Source: Streptomyces sp. NBC_01689
Lineage (GTDB): Bacteria > Actinomycetota > Actinomycetes > Streptomycetales > Streptomycetaceae
Length of the DNA stretch: 64,000 nucleotides
NCBI RefSeq assembly: GCF_036250675.1
Contig: NZ_CP109592.1
Span: 930,001-994,000, forward strand
Direction: 5' to 3'
Shown here: in pieces, positions 9,937 to 19,213 of the stretch
How the letters are laid out: each line of letters begins with the position of its first letter
Numbering within the stretch: position 1 is the first letter of the stretch
Position numbers and translations under genes: made by a program
Notes under the pieces: generated by a model
Seen by the model: the letters and a program-made list of their open reading frames with translations, nothing else
The model's database searches: none
Told to the model about the DNA's origin: nothing

Positions 9937-10115
9937 GACGGCCGGCGCCACCCGCCACCGCGGGCACCGCCATCGATCCGGTCCCCGCCCCTCGGCACCG
10001 CTCCCGGGACACCGTCGCGGACCGGCGGCCCGGAGCCCCGCGCGGCGGCGAGGTGGCCGACCCGTGCCATGCTGGGAGACGCTGATCATGGCGGAGAGCG
10101 GGGACGGAAGGCAGC

Positions 10116-12443
10116 GTGAGGACAGCGACACGGCCGCGCCGGACAAGGATCTGGGACCGATTCGAGGCATCGGATCCCGGGCTGCTGAGGCTCATGGCGG
10201 GGCTGCGGACCGTGGGCGCCATCGCACTCACGCTCGCCGTCCTGGCCGTCCTGAGCGCGAATGTGACGCACATGGTGGCCGGAGCCATGGCGGCCATGGT
10301 CGGCACCTTCGCCGTCAAGGACACACAACGCCGCGGCCAGGCACTGACGCTCCTGCTCGGACTGCCCGTGGCCCTGGCCGCGATGACGCTCGGTGCCCTG
10401 CTCAACAAGACCGTCGTGGTGGGCGACCTCTTCTTCATCGCGCTGATCTTCGCCGCCGTGTACAGCCGCCGGTTCGGCGACCGCGGGACGGCCCTCGGCC
10501 TCATCGGGTTCCAGGTCTACTTCGTCTCGCTCTTCGTCCGGGCCACCTTCTCCGCGCTGCCCGGCCTGTGCGTCACGCTCGCCGTGGCGTTCGTGTGCAG
10601 CGCGCTGGTGCGGTTCGTCGTCGTGCCGGAGACGCCCGAACGCGTCCTGCACCGGCTGCGCAAGGCGTTCCGTGCTCGCCTGGCCCAGCTCGTGTCCGCG
10701 CAGATCGACCTGCTCGACGCCGGGCCCGACCGTGCCGAGAAGGCCCTGGAGGATCTGCGGCGTCACACGGCCCGGCTCCACGAGAGCGCCATGATGATCC
10801 AGGGCCGGCTGGCCGAGGGGACCAGCGACAGCGCCACCGCCTCGCTGGTGCAGCGCCGGGTCGCCGACGCCGAGATCGCCGCCGAGCGCCTCGGCGTGCT
10901 CCTGCTGACCGCCCGCAGCGCGCGACGGGCCGACACGCTCACCCTGCATCTGCCGCACGCCCCGGTGCCGGAGCCCGGCAACCGCCTCCGGGCCCAGGAC
11001 TCCGTCACCGCCACCCTGCGCCGCGACCTCGACGCGCTGCGCCTGCTGGTCCAGCGCCCGATCACCGACGACCGCGGCACCGCGCTGGCCCATCTCCGCA
11101 ACCGGCTCCTCGGCTACCGCGAGGAGGAGAACCTGCCGCAGGCCTCCACGGCTGTCCAGGACGTGTTCCGCGGCATCGGTGAGACGGCGCGCTCCGTGAT
11201 GGGTCTGCGGCTGGCTCTCGACGGGCCTCAGGACGAGTCCGACGACACGCCCTCGACTACTCGTTCCCGCGAGGAACTGGACGCCGAGAACCTGTCCATC
11301 GCCGGGTCGGAGGAGGCCGAGCGGGAGGAGAGCGAACGGGGGGACGGCGGGCCGAGGGGCTGGGAGCGTCCGACGACGCGGACCGCGGTCCAGGTGGCGG
11401 TCGGCTCGGCGCTGGCCATCGTCGGCGGCGAGTTCCTCTCCAGTCAGCGCTGGTACTGGGCGGTGCTGACCTGCTGGGTCGTGTTCCTGAACACGGCCTC
11501 CACCGGGGAGATCCTCGTCAAGGGCTACCGCAGGCTGATCGGCACCGTCCTCGGGGTCGTCGCCGGGGCCCTGCTGGCGGGACTGGTCGGCACCCACACC
11601 TGGACGGCGTTCGGGCTCGTCCTGCTGTTCATCTTCGCCATGTTCTTCACCGCGCCGCTGTCCTACGCCCTGATGTCGTTCTTCGTCACGGCGATGCTGG
11701 GTCTGCTGTACACCCTGCTCGACACCTACAGCACCGCGGTGCTGGTGCTGCGCATCGAGGAGACCGCGCTGGGTGCCGTCTGCGGGGTCATCGCGGCGGC
11801 GCTGATCCTGCCGGTGCACACCGACCGCCGGACCGACGAGCTGCTGGCCACGGTGTTGCGCCGGCTCGGTGACGTCACCGGCGCGGCGGTGGACCAGCTC
11901 AGCGGCGGCCCCTCGCTCGACCTGCTGGACCGGGCGCGTGACCTCGACAAGGCGCTGGACGATCTGCGGTCCTCCGTGCAGCCCCTGACCCATCCGATCA
12001 CCCCGCTGCGGTCCCGCCGCCAGACGGCGCGCTATCTGGTGGCCCTCCTGGAGACGTGCGCCTATCACGCGCGGTCCCTCGCGGCGACGGCGGAACTTCT
12101 CCCCCACAGCAAGTCCGTCGCCGCCGATCCGCGGCTGAGGAGGGCGGGCCGGCGCATCGCGCACAACATCGAGGTCCTCGTCGCCCGCGTGGAGGACGAC
12201 GACACGGAGGGGGTGGCCGAGACCGGCGCCAGTCTCGCCGCCCTGCTGGAGCCGGACGGGACGGACGGCCCGCGCCACGACCGGGTCACCACCCGGGTCA
12301 TCCGGCATCTGCAGCGGCTGGACGAGGGCGTGGTCGGCCTGGCCCGACCGCTCGGCGTCCCCGTCTCGACCGGCGAGGCCGTCGCCGCGCCGGGAACCGC
12401 GTCGTCCCGGCAGACCACGTCGTCCGGAGGGCCCGCGGCGTAA
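10116..12443 (+). CDS. FUSC-family integral membrane protein (putative aromatic acid or small-molecule exporter)
   Basis: 775 residues in two halves. The N-terminal membrane cluster (about residues 25-170) starts LMAGLRTVGAIALTLAVLAVL. A soluble helical section of about 170-420 contains an acidic linker near 400. A second membrane cluster (about 430-590; WYWAVLTCWVVFLNTA, then YRRLIGTVLGVVAGALLAGLVG) carries the FUSC/ArAE signature. The C-terminal section is cytoplasmic and helical. Family members export aromatic or fusaric acids. GTG start with AAGG four bases upstream; an ATG 28 bases earlier is in another frame. Alone in its transcription unit. Confidence 0.85.
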   Translation: MRTATRPRRTRIWDRFEASDPGLLRLMAGLRTVGAIALTLAVLAVLSANVTHMVAGAMAAMVGTFAVKDTQRRGQALTLLLGLPVALAAMTLGALLNKTVVVGDLFFIALIFAAVYSRRFGDRGTALGLIGFQVYFVSLFVRATFSALPGLCVTLAVAFVCSALVRFVVVPETPERVLHRLRKAFRARLAQLVSAQIDLLDAGPDRAEKALEDLRRHTARLHESAMMIQGRLAEGTSDSATASLVQRRVADAEIAAERLGVLLLTARSARRADTLTLHLPHAPVPEPGNRLRAQDSVTATLRRDLDALRLLVQRPITDDRGTALAHLRNRLLGYREEENLPQASTAVQDVFRGIGETARSVMGLRLALDGPQDESDDTPSTTRSREELDAENLSIAGSEEAEREESERGDGGPRGWERPTTRTAVQVAVGSALAIVGGEFLSSQRWYWAVLTCWVVFLNTASTGEILVKGYRRLIGTVLGVVAGALLAGLVGTHTWTAFGLVLLFIFAMFFTAPLSYALMSFFVTAMLGLLYTLLDTYSTAVLVLRIEETALGAVCGVIAAALILPVHTDRRTDELLATVLRRLGDVTGAAVDQLSGGPSLDLLDRARDLDKALDDLRSSVQPLTHPITPLRSRRQTARYLVALLETCAYHARSLAATAELLPHSKSVAADPRLRRAGRRIAHNIEVLVARVEDDDTEGVAETGASLAALLEPDGTDGPRHDRVTTRVIRHLQRLDEGVVGLARPLGVPVSTGEAVAAPGTASSRQTTSSGGPAA

Positions 12444-12508
12444 CGGAGACAGGAGCCGGGGGGCCGCCCGCTCCCCGAGGCGTCCGGACGTCCCGCCGCG
12501 TGTGCGGG

Positions 12509-13195
12509 TCAGGCGTGCCGGCCGCCGGTGCCCGCTTCCTCCCGCAGCCGGCTGCCGAGCCGGTGCAGCCCGCGCCGGGCGTGGCTCTTGACCGTCCCGA
12601 GGGGCCACCCGGTGAGCTGCGCGATCTGGGTGTGCGTGAGGTCGTCGTAGAAGGCGAGGCTGAGTGCCCGGCGCTGCGGGGCGGGCAGCCGGGCCAGTTC
12701 GCGGCGGAGGAGGACCCGGTCGAGTGCCCTGTCGGCCGGGGACACGGAGTCGTGGGCGCTCACGGTCATCGCCGCGCCCGCCGCCGCCACGAGGTCGGCG
12801 CGCCGGGTACGGGCCGTCAGCGCGTCGGCGATCTTTCGGCGGGTGATCCCGACGAGCCAGGCGGCGAGGGCGCCGCGCTCGGGCGAGAACCCGGTCCGTC
12901 CCCGCCACGCGGCGAGGAAGACCAGCTGGGTGACGTCCTCCGCCTCCGCGGCGTCCCCGAGGGAACGCCGGGCCAGGGTGTACACGAGGCGGCCCCAGCG
13001 GTGGTACGCCGCGGCGAGGCACTCCTCGTCGCCGGCGGCGAATCCGGCGGCGAGCTCCTCGTCACCCGGCTGCTCGCCACCCGCGCCGGGCGACTGCCGG
13101 GACCCGGACCTCTCCCCCGCGGCGCCGGCGGTCGGCTCGGCAGACCCGGACAGCTCGGTCCGCTCGGTCCGCTCGGTGGTCTGCTGTGCGGTCAT
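12509..13195 (-). CDS. ECF-type sigma-70 family RNA polymerase sigma factor
   Basis: 228 residues. Region 2 (LAAAYHRWGRLVYTLARRSLGD...AEDVTQLVFLAAWRG) and region 4 (LPAPQRRALSLAFYDDLTHTQIAQLTG, then GTVKSHARRGL) are complete, with no region 3, as in ECF sigmas. An N-terminal extension of about 55 residues includes TERTERTE, encoded by 9-bp repeats. GAGGAG eight bases upstream supports the ATG. No anti-sigma gene is adjacent, which is unusual for this type. It is divergent from the DUF2236 oxygenase across a 337-base region with repeats, so the two may be co-regulated. Confidence 0.92.
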   Translation of the reverse strand: MTAQQTTERTERTELSGSAEPTAGAAGERSGSRQSPGAGGEQPGDEELAAGFAAGDEECLAAAYHRWGRLVYTLARRSLGDAAEAEDVTQLVFLAAWRGRTGFSPERGALAAWLVGITRRKIADALTARTRRADLVAAAGAAMTVSAHDSVSPADRALDRVLLRRELARLPAPQRRALSLAFYDDLTHTQIAQLTGWPLGTVKSHARRGLHRLGSRLREEAGTGGRHA

Positions 13196-13331
13196 GGTGA
13201 CTGCTCCTCGTGCCGGGCGGAATCAGCCCCGACTCCGGGACGGTCCGCCCCGCCGTCAGGGCTTGCCGTCCCGGAGGTGTCGGGGGCCCCAGTCGTTCGG
13301 AGCCGTTCCGTCCCGGCCACCATGCTGAGAT

Positions 13332-13371
13332 TCGATGCACGGCGGCAACTTGCATCGACTCTGCATCGACT
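13332..13371. promoter_or_regulatory. Repeat cluster (TGCATCGA x3) in the sigma/oxygenase divergent promoter region
   Basis: TGCATCGACT occurs at 13351-13360 and 13362-13371, a direct repeat with an 11-bp period. An inverted copy of the core, TCGATGCA, lies at 13332-13339. The site is about 155 bases upstream of the sigma gene start and 160 upstream of the oxygenase start. Tandem 11-bp repeats are the operator type reported for CarH-like cobalamin MerR regulators, and such a regulator is encoded at 16794. The link is an inference. Confidence 0.5.
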
Positions 13372-13458
13372 AACTCGCATCCAAGGGCGTGCGGGGCACG
13401 GAATGCGTCACGGGACGGTGCTGCGTCCCCGCTCGACGGGACAATGGACCGTGGTCCC

Positions 13459-13490
13459 CGGGCCTTCCGCCGTCGACGGCGGAAGGCCCG
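13459..13490. promoter_or_regulatory. 32-bp perfect palindrome in the leader of the DUF2236 gene
   Basis: The arms (16 bp each, CGGGCCTTCCGCCGTC and its exact complement) meet with no spacer, 42 bases before the ATG. It is either an operator for a dimeric regulator or, in RNA, a strong leader hairpin acting as an attenuator. Confidence 0.6.
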
Positions 13491-13532
13491 CACGGCGGGA
13501 CCGACGGGAACACCGCCCGACGGAAGGCCACC

Positions 13533-14423
13533 ATGACGAGACCGACCGGAGCGCATGGCTCCAGCCTGCGCGAACGCCTGGGCGACAGCCTCTTCGCCCG
13601 GGTGGCGGGACCCGATGGCCCGCAGAACCGCGCCCGGATCCACGGCACACCCGGACCCCGGTGGTTCGGCCCGGACCGTCCCGTCCGCAGGGTGCACGGG
13701 GACGCGTCGATGTTCATCGGCGGACTCTCGGCCCTGCTGCTCCAGTCGCTCCACCCGCTCGCCATGGCCGCCGTGTCCGCCCACTCGGGCTTCCGGGGCG
13801 ACCCCTGGGGCAGGCTGCAGCGCACCAGCACGTTCCTGGCGGTGACGACGTACGGCACCGCCGACAGCGCGCGGGAGGCCTGCGACCGGGTGCGCGCGGT
13901 CCACGAGCGGGTGCGCGGGATCACCGGCGACGGCACGCCGTACCACGCCTCGGACCCGCGACTGCTCGGCTGGGTCCACCTCGCGGAGACGGACAGCTTC
14001 CTGCGCGCGCACCAGCGTTACGGCGCCCGGCCCCTGTCCGGCGCCGAGTGCGACGCGTACGTCGCGGACACCGCCCGGGTCGCCGTCGCGCTCGGCGTCC
14101 CCGACCCGCCGACCGACCGCGCGGAGCTGGCGGCGGGACTGAACGCGTACCGGGGCGAGTTGCGGGCCACCGCGGAGGCGCGGGCCACGGCGCGGTTCCT
14201 GCTGCTCGAACCGCCCGTGCCCCTCGTCGCCCGGGTGCCGTACGGGGTTCTCGCCGCCAACGCCGTCTCCCTGCTGCCCTCCTGGGCCGCCGCGGAACTC
14301 CGCCTGCCCCGGCTCCCGTTGGTGGACGGGCTGTTCGTACGTCCCCTCGGCGGGGCGGTCACCTCGGTGGTGCGGTGGGCGCTCGCGCCGTCACGGAGCA
14401 GGCTGCACTCCGCCGTCGAGTGA
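13533..14423 (+). CDS. DUF2236 / MpaB-type oxygenase-like protein
   Basis: 296 residues. The N-terminal half has the family features: ARIHGTPGPRWFGPDRPVRRVHGDASMF, then LLLQSLHPLAMAAVSAHSGF, where conserved His residues are thought to bind heme or metal in latex-clearing/MpaB-like relatives. A later WVHLAETDSFL is also conserved. It may be an oxygenase acting on hydrophobic substrates; substrate unknown. No signal peptide. The ATG at 13533 has GGAAGG five bases upstream, so I prefer it to an upstream in-frame start. The gene is preceded by the 32-bp palindrome and the 11-bp repeats. Confidence 0.83.
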   Translation: MTRPTGAHGSSLRERLGDSLFARVAGPDGPQNRARIHGTPGPRWFGPDRPVRRVHGDASMFIGGLSALLLQSLHPLAMAAVSAHSGFRGDPWGRLQRTSTFLAVTTYGTADSAREACDRVRAVHERVRGITGDGTPYHASDPRLLGWVHLAETDSFLRAHQRYGARPLSGAECDAYVADTARVAVALGVPDPPTDRAELAAGLNAYRGELRATAEARATARFLLLEPPVPLVARVPYGVLAANAVSLLPSWAAAELRLPRLPLVDGLFVRPLGGAVTSVVRWALAPSRSRLHSAVE

Positions 14424-14545
14424 CGGACCCACCGGTACGTGACGTGGCCGGATCCGTACGTCGAGGCGGCCGAACTCCTCAAGTCCGGGTACCGGGCGGG
14501 TCAACCCCCCGGCGCCGGAGCGCGAAGGGCGTCAGACTGTCCGGC

Positions 14546-16579
14546 GTGTTGAGAAATCTGCCCGAAGCTCCGCCCGGTTTCGTCGGACGCCGCGACGAAC
14601 TCACCCACCTCACCGAGGCCCTGGGCCGGCACCGGGTGGTCACCCTGACCGGGATCGGCGGTGTGGGCAAGAGCCGTCTGGCGCTGCACACGGCGGAACA
14701 CGTCCTGCGCACCGGCGCCCGCGGGGTGGCCTGGGCCGACCTGTGGCCCCTCCAGGACGACCGGCTGCTCGTCGCCACCCTGGCCGACGCGCTGGACTTC
14801 TCCGACCACACGACCACCGTGCCGCTGGACGCATTGGGCACCTGGCTGGCGGACAAGGACGTCCTGCTGGTGCTGGACTCCTGCGAACACCTGATCGCGG
14901 CCTGCCGTCCGGTGATCACCGGTCTGCTCGCCGCCTGCCCCGCGCTGAGCGTGCTCGTGACCAGCCGGGAGCCGCTCGGCCTGCCCGACGAACACGTCGT
15001 CCCGGTGGGGCCGTTGCCCCCGGCCACCGACGCCGTGGAACTCTTCTGCCGCCGGGCCTCCGACGCGGGAACGGCGTTGACGGCCCCGGCTGACCTGGTG
15101 ACCGTCGCCCGGCTGTGCCGACGTCTTGAAGGGATGCCGCTCGCGCTGGAGTTGACCGCGGGACAGCTCTCGCACCGCACGCTCGGGGAGGTCGAGCGGG
15201 AGCTCGGGTCCCGGCTGGACATCGCGGTGGACGACGGGAACGCCCTGCCGTCCGGTCCCGCGCGGCACCGGGCGGTGCGGACCTCGGTCGGCTGGAGTCA
15301 CGAACTCTGCACGCCCCAGGAGCGTCTGCTGTGGGCCCGTCTGTCCGTGTTCCGTGACGTGGTCGACGCGGACACGGTACGCGCCGTGTGTGCCGGGGGC
15401 CCGCTCCTCGCCTCGGACGTGGACCGGGCCCTGGCCGGGCTCGTACGGAAGTCGGTGCTGTCGCGCCACGGCGGCCTCCACCGGATGCTCGACACCGTCC
15501 GGGAGTACGGACGCATGTGGCTCGACGAACTCGGCGAGAGCGCAGAGCTGTCGGACCGGCACGCCCGGCACTTCCTCGAGCTGGCCCGGCACGCCGACGC
15601 GGGCTGGCCGGGGCCGGAACAGGCCCGCTGGTACGGGCGGATCGACCGGGCGAACGCCGATCTGTGCGCAGCGCTCGACCATCTGCTGGCCGTCCGGCCG
15701 AACGCCGCGCTCGAACTCGCCGGTCTGGTCGGCTTCTTCTGGAGCTGCTGCGGACATCTGCGGGAGGCCGCCTCGTACTTGGAGGACGCGCTCGCCCTGT
15801 CCGACGAGTCCGGGCCGGCCAGGACCAGGGCCATGTGGGCGCTCGGCATCACCCGTGTCCTGCGCGGCGAGCGTGACCCCTCGCGCACCCTCGCCGGACA
15901 CTGCCACCGGCGCGCGCAGGCCCAGGATGACGACGAGGGCCTCCTGCTGGCCGCGTATCTGCTGGGGCTGACCCATCTGCTCCAGGGTCTTCCGATGACG
16001 GCGCGGAGCGAGGTGGACCGGGCGCTGGCGACCATGGGCGGGCCGCCGTTCTCCTCGATGGGGCGCGCGATGTGCCGGCTGGTGCGCGTGTTCGCCCTGA
16101 CCGCGGAAGGACTGCTCAAGGAGGCGCGCACGGAGGCTGAGAGACTGCGGGCCGACTGTGCCGAGTTCGGCGAGTGGTGGACCCGTTCGTACACGGACTA
16201 CCAGCTGGCGCTGATCTCCCTCTTCGAGGACCGGCCCGAGGACGCCACCCGCCACGCGCTGTCGATGCTGGACGGGAAGCGGCACATCGGCGACAGCTTC
16301 GGCCTCGCCCTCGGCCTGGACCTGCTGGCGTCGGCACTCGCCGCCCGGGGCGACGCGGAGACGGCGGTCGCCGCGTACGGGGCCGGGGAGGTGTACTGGT
16401 CCGCCGTGGGACATCCGCAGCGCGGAACGCCGGAGCTGGGCCCGGTGCGTGAGCGGTACGAGGACACCGCCCGCTCGCTCCTGGGCGACGCGTACCAGGA
16501 GGCCAGCCTGCGGTCGGTGCTCTGCGACCCCGAGGTGGTGGTGCGGGCGCTGCTCGACGGCCCCGTCCGGGACTCCTGA
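14546..16579 (+). CDS. STAND/NB-ARC ATPase of the LuxR/AfsR-like class lacking a DNA-binding domain
   Basis: 677 residues. It begins LPEAPPGFVGRRDELTHL, the usual N-terminus of Streptomyces signal-transducing ATPases. Walker A is GIGGVGKS (36-43), Walker B is DVLLVLDSCEH (about 112-122), and VLVTSREPLGLPDEHVV is the sensor region. About 330-677 is helical TPR-like. Close relatives often carry a LuxR HTH at the C-terminus; here the protein stops at RALLDGPVRDS with none. It must act through another protein or be a decayed regulator. The GTG start is chosen by family N-terminus; no good ribosome binding site, and the open frame extends well upstream. Confidence 0.8.
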   Translation: MLRNLPEAPPGFVGRRDELTHLTEALGRHRVVTLTGIGGVGKSRLALHTAEHVLRTGARGVAWADLWPLQDDRLLVATLADALDFSDHTTTVPLDALGTWLADKDVLLVLDSCEHLIAACRPVITGLLAACPALSVLVTSREPLGLPDEHVVPVGPLPPATDAVELFCRRASDAGTALTAPADLVTVARLCRRLEGMPLALELTAGQLSHRTLGEVERELGSRLDIAVDDGNALPSGPARHRAVRTSVGWSHELCTPQERLLWARLSVFRDVVDADTVRAVCAGGPLLASDVDRALAGLVRKSVLSRHGGLHRMLDTVREYGRMWLDELGESAELSDRHARHFLELARHADAGWPGPEQARWYGRIDRANADLCAALDHLLAVRPNAALELAGLVGFFWSCCGHLREAASYLEDALALSDESGPARTRAMWALGITRVLRGERDPSRTLAGHCHRRAQAQDDDEGLLLAAYLLGLTHLLQGLPMTARSEVDRALATMGGPPFSSMGRAMCRLVRVFALTAEGLLKEARTEAERLRADCAEFGEWWTRSYTDYQLALISLFEDRPEDATRHALSMLDGKRHIGDSFGLALGLDLLASALAARGDAETAVAAYGAGEVYWSAVGHPQRGTPELGPVRERYEDTARSLLGDAYQEASLRSVLCDPEVVVRALLDGPVRDS

Positions 16580-16793
16580 ACCGACTCCGGTCGGGAGCGG
16601 CCGTCTTCGTGCATCCGCGCGGGCCCCGGGCGGCGAAGTACCGGTGAACCGGGCGGACCGCCGCTCCCGGACGGTGCTCGAATCGAGGCGAACCACTGGT
16701 GACGATCCGCTGTCTCCGCCCACCGGGGCGCCTCACGACGCCGTGCTCCCGGACCCAGGCGCCGCCCGGCGTCGTCCCCCTGGGGGCCGCGCC

Positions 16794-17828
16794 GTGGACG
16801 TGAGCGCGCAGGCCCCGCCGCACGGGACGGAGGCGGGGGTGACCACCGGTTCCCTGGCCCGGAAGCTCGGCGTGTCGCCGACGACGCTGCGGTCCTGGGA
16901 CCGCCGCTACGGGATCGGACCCGCGCTGCGGACCGACGGCCGCCATCGGCGGTGGACGCCCGAGGACGTGGCCATGCTCCAGGAGATGTGCCGCCTCACG
17001 GCCGCGGGACTGCCGCCCGCCGAGGCCGCCCGCGCCGCGAAGGAACGGGCGCGCGGCCGCGCGCGCTCCCCGGCGCTCACGCTCCCGGGGCTCCCCGCCG
17101 GATCGCCGGCTCCCCCCGCGCCTCCCGTGAGGCCGGCCTGCCCGCCGGGCGCCATGGCCTCGCGGTCGGGCACCGGACTGCCGCTCGGGGACGCGTGGCA
17201 GGAGTGCCGGGGCCTCGCGCGCGCCGCCGTACGACTGGACGCGGCGGCCGTCCAGGGCCTGCTGACGGCCGCGGTCCAGGCGCACGGGCTCGCGACGGCC
17301 TGGACCGAGGTGATGGTGCCCACGCTCCGTGCGGTCGGCAGGAAGTGGGAGTCCTCGGGCGACCGGTACGTCGAGGTCGAGCACCTGCTCACCTGGCACG
17401 TCTCCGCCACCCTCCGCCATCTGTACGTGTCGGCGGCCCGGACGGCATCGCCGGGGGCGCCGCCCGTCCTGCTGGCCTGCCTTCCGGACGAACCGCACAC
17501 GCTGCCCCTCGAAGCGCTCGGCGCGGTGCTCACCGAGCGCGGGGCACCGGCCCTGATGCTCGGCGGTGCCGTGCCCGCCGAGGCACTGATCGCGGCGGTA
17601 CGGCGGGTCGGTCCCTCGGCGGTGGTGCTGTGGTCGCAGTCGCGCTCCACGGCGAACCTGCCCCTCGCCCGGCATGTCGCCGGGACACGATGGGGTGTAC
17701 GGGGAGCGCGGACGCACAGCCGGGTCCTGCTCGCCGGTCCCGGCTGGGACGCGGACCCGGGGCCCGGACTGCTGCGGCCGGGTCTGCTGGACGAGGCGCT
17801 GCGGATGCTCGTCGCGCCGGAGCGTTAG
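16794..17828 (+). CDS. MerR-family regulator with a cobalamin-binding-like sensor domain
   Basis: 344 residues. The winged-helix MerR domain is at 16-85 (LARKLGVSPTTLRSWDRRYGIG, then GRHRRWTPEDVAML), followed by a Pro-rich linker (about 90-125). A helical cap resembling B12-binding_2 follows, with W185 and EH at 196-197: W-x10-EH, one residue longer than the usual W-x9-EH. The Rossmann-like domain starts near 225 and has DEPHTLPLEALG; His235 sits where DxHxxG-type proteins bind cobalt, but the final Gly is Pro. LitR/CarH proteins of this architecture repress light-induced genes using adenosylcobalamin. Start GTG with GGGGG upstream; a second GTG lies two codons inside. Cobalamin binding is plausible but the motifs are degenerate. 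Confidence 0.82.
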   Translation: MDVSAQAPPHGTEAGVTTGSLARKLGVSPTTLRSWDRRYGIGPALRTDGRHRRWTPEDVAMLQEMCRLTAAGLPPAEAARAAKERARGRARSPALTLPGLPAGSPAPPAPPVRPACPPGAMASRSGTGLPLGDAWQECRGLARAAVRLDAAAVQGLLTAAVQAHGLATAWTEVMVPTLRAVGRKWESSGDRYVEVEHLLTWHVSATLRHLYVSAARTASPGAPPVLLACLPDEPHTLPLEALGAVLTERGAPALMLGGAVPAEALIAAVRRVGPSAVVLWSQSRSTANLPLARHVAGTRWGVRGARTHSRVLLAGPGWDADPGPGLLRPGLLDEALRMLVAPER

Positions 17829-18007
17829 CCGCCCGGCACGGTTGGCGGCGGTCGCGTCGGCCGGCCCTCCCCTCGTCCGGCAGCCTGTCACGGGTACCGC
17901 GGCCCTGGTTCAACGGGCCTCGTCGTGGACGGTTCAGGACCTGCCGGAACCCCGGCCGAAGGCTTGCCGGACCCGCTCACAGCTGTCCCGTGCGTGTCCG
18001 GGGCGGG

Positions 18008-19213
18008 TCACGACTTGAGGAACTCCGCCAGTCCGTCCAGGAGCCGTGCCACGTCGCCCTGGTCGTTGTAGGGCGCGAGCCCGACGCGCAGGCCGCCGGT
18101 GTCGCCCAGTCCGAGGTGCCGCGACGCCTCCAGGGCGTAGAAGGAGCCCGCGGGCGCGTGGACGCCGCGCTCCGCCAGGAAGTGGTAGGCCTCCGCCGCG
18201 TCGCGCCCGTCGAAGGTCAGGAGCAGGGTGGGCGTGCGTTGGCCGGCCCGGGAGTGGACCGTGACGCCGTCGAGTGCCGCCAGTCCGGATTCCGTCAGGT
18301 CCCGCAGCTCGCGCTCGTGCCGGTCGATCGACTCGAGCGCGGAGCGGAGGCGCGCCCGGCGTCCCTCCGCCGGGCCGCTGCCGAGACCGGCGAGCAGGTC
18401 CACGGCGGCCCGGGTGCCGGCGAGGAGTTCGTAGGGCAGCGTCCCCAGTTCGAAACGCTCCGGGACCAGGTCGGTGGACGGCAGCAGCTTGTCCGGCCGC
18501 AGTGTCTCCAGCAGATCCGTGGAGGCCGCGAGCACTCCGTGGTGCGGGCCGAGGAACTTGTAGGGCGAGCAGACGAAGAGGTCGGCGCCGAGCTCCGCGA
18601 GGTCCACGAAGGCGTGCGCGGCGTAGTGCACCCCGTCGACGTGGAGCAGGGCGCCCGCGCGGTGGACCAGCCGGGCGATCGCGGGGACGTCGGGGATCGT
18701 CCCGATGAGGTTGGACGCGGCGGTCACAGCGACCAGCCGGGTCCGCTCGGTGAGCAGGTCGCCCACGGCCGACGGGGGGAGTTCGCCCGTCTCCGGATCG
18801 AAGTCGGCCCACCGGACCACGGCACCGGCACTCTGCGCGGCCTGCAGCCAGGGGCGGATGTTGGCATCGTGGTCGAGACGGCTGACCACGATCTCGTCGC
18901 CGGGCGCCCAGTCCTTCGCCAGCGTGCGGGAGAAGTCGTACGTGAGCTGGGTGGCGCTGCGGCCGAAGACGATCCCGGAGGGGTGCGCGCCGAGCAGGTC
19001 GGCCATGGCCCGCCGGAATTCCCTGACGAGGGTCTCCGCGTTCACCTCTCCCGGGGCGACGCTGCCCCGGACCGAGAGGGGGCTTTCGAGCGCGCCGGCG
19101 ATCGCCGCGACGACGGGGGCGGGCATCTGGGTGCCGCCGGGGCCGTCGAAGTGGGCGAGTCCGGCCCGCAGGGCGGGGATCTGGGCGCGCAGCGCACCGA
19201 CGTCAAAGGTCAA
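18008..19213 (-). CDS. Cysteine desulfurase-like PLP-dependent aminotransferase class V
   Basis: 401 residues. Fold-type I PLP enzyme: DGPGGTQMP at the N-terminus, SRLDHDANIRPW, LLHVDGVHYAAHAFVDL and SPYKFLGPHHG, where the Lys forms the PLP aldimine. The arrangement matches the cysteine-desulfurase-like subfamily of class V aminotransferases rather than true IscS/SufS; the substrate is uncertain. I start at TTG 19213 because GAGGAGGAG sits seven bases upstream and the family N-terminus begins there. An in-frame ATG at 19312 would add a low-complexity Gly/Arg/Ala stretch and lacks a ribosome binding site. Confidence 0.83.
   Translation of the reverse strand: MTFDVGALRAQIPALRAGLAHFDGPGGTQMPAPVVAAIAGALESPLSVRGSVAPGEVNAETLVREFRRAMADLLGAHPSGIVFGRSATQLTYDFSRTLAKDWAPGDEIVVSRLDHDANIRPWLQAAQSAGAVVRWADFDPETGELPPSAVGDLLTERTRLVAVTAASNLIGTIPDVPAIARLVHRAGALLHVDGVHYAAHAFVDLAELGADLFVCSPYKFLGPHHGVLAASTDLLETLRPDKLLPSTDLVPERFELGTLPYELLAGTRAAVDLLAGLGSGPAEGRRARLRSALESIDRHERELRDLTESGLAALDGVTVHSRAGQRTPTLLLTFDGRDAAEAYHFLAERGVHAPAGSFYALEASRHLGLGDTGGLRVGLAPYNDQGDVARLLDGLAEFLKS

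Noticed and set aside
10086..13022. 978-codon minus-strand open frame across the FUSC and sigma genes
   Set aside because: Low-complexity Arg/Gly/Gln composition; real genes with domains occupy the same DNA.
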